From the NCBI GenBank assembly GCA_964512485.1, contig CAZEHJ010000081.1, positions 1 to 14,944 of the forward strand: a stretch of 14,944 bases of DNA, written 5' to 3'. This document shows, piece by piece, positions 14,925-14,944 of the stretch. Position 1 is the stretch's first letter. Each line of letters starts with the position of its first letter. The notes beneath the pieces were generated by a model that saw nothing but the letters and a program-made list of their open reading frames with translations, was not told where the DNA came from and did not search any database. This DNA is from CAZEHJ01 sp964512485 (GTDB lineage: Bacteria; Bacteroidota; Rhodothermia; Rhodothermales; UBA10348). Both the position numbers and the translations under genes were made by a program.

Positions 14925-14944
14925 ATGGAGGATAACGGGGCCGA
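14925..14944 (+). CDS. Possible 5' end of a divergent gene, cut by the window
   Basis: ATG at 14925 is preceded by GAGGA (14916-14920) with a 4-base spacer and opens a reading frame MEDNGA that runs off the window. Divergent position against the hydrolase-like gene fits. Six codons say nothing about function. Confidence 0.35.

Noticed and set aside
1..14944. Genomic island, prophage or defence system anchored at the tRNA genes
   Set aside because: No integrase, transposase, att-like tRNA duplication, toxin-antitoxin pair or defence domain is visible near either tRNA; both are followed by ordinary terminators.

Overview
The window looks like chromosomal DNA of a Gram-negative bacterium of the Bacteroidota, most likely a Rhodothermia/Balneolia-type lineage. 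This is inferred from content: an S46 dipeptidyl-peptidase lipoprotein, a DUF4835 (PorD-like) protein, a BlaI / M56-HEAT pair, several outer-membrane beta-barrel proteins, moderate GC, weak Shine-Dalgarno sites and frequent GTG/TTG starts. It reads as ordinary, gene-dense chromosome. I see no insertion sequence, phage gene, integrase, CRISPR array or rRNA.

Layout. (1) 1-138: initiator tRNA-fMet and its terminator. (2) 182-2388: a minus-strand patatin-like lipase, divergent from a plus-strand metalloenzyme of the alkaline phosphatase / phosphoglycerate mutase superfamily. (3) 2392-4620: S46 peptidase lipoprotein on the minus strand, with its stop codon 3 bp from that of the metalloenzyme. (4) 4621-4865: a short spacer with phased direct repeats, then tRNA-Leu(UAG) and a terminator. 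(5) 4883-8336: DUF4835 protein (minus), divergent from a translationally coupled two-gene plus-strand operon for exported beta-rich proteins. The second of these resembles the barrel half of helix-hairpin-helix (HHH) barrel proteins but lacks the HHH part. (6) 8338-10972: blaI and an M56 membrane metallopeptidase carrying HEAT repeats and three 20-residue tryptophan-anchored repeats, with a palindrome just upstream of blaI. (7) 11109-14848: a large exported protein with a gluzincin-like HExxH domain, a PD40/TolB-like propeller and a C-terminal barrel, preceded on the same strand by a secreted alpha/beta-hydrolase-like protein whose nucleophile serine is glycine. (8) 14925-14944: probable start of a divergent gene leaving the window.

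Most products are predicted to act in the envelope: dipeptide release (S46), outer-membrane or T9SS-associated biogenesis (DUF4835 and the barrels), and sensing with proteolytic derepression (BlaI/M56). No compelling novel multi-gene system is evident. The best leads are the M56-HEAT protein with its acidic W-repeats, the HExxH-propeller-barrel protein beside a nucleophile-less hydrolase, and the coupled barrel pair. Family assignments rest on motifs read by eye and were not tested by database search.
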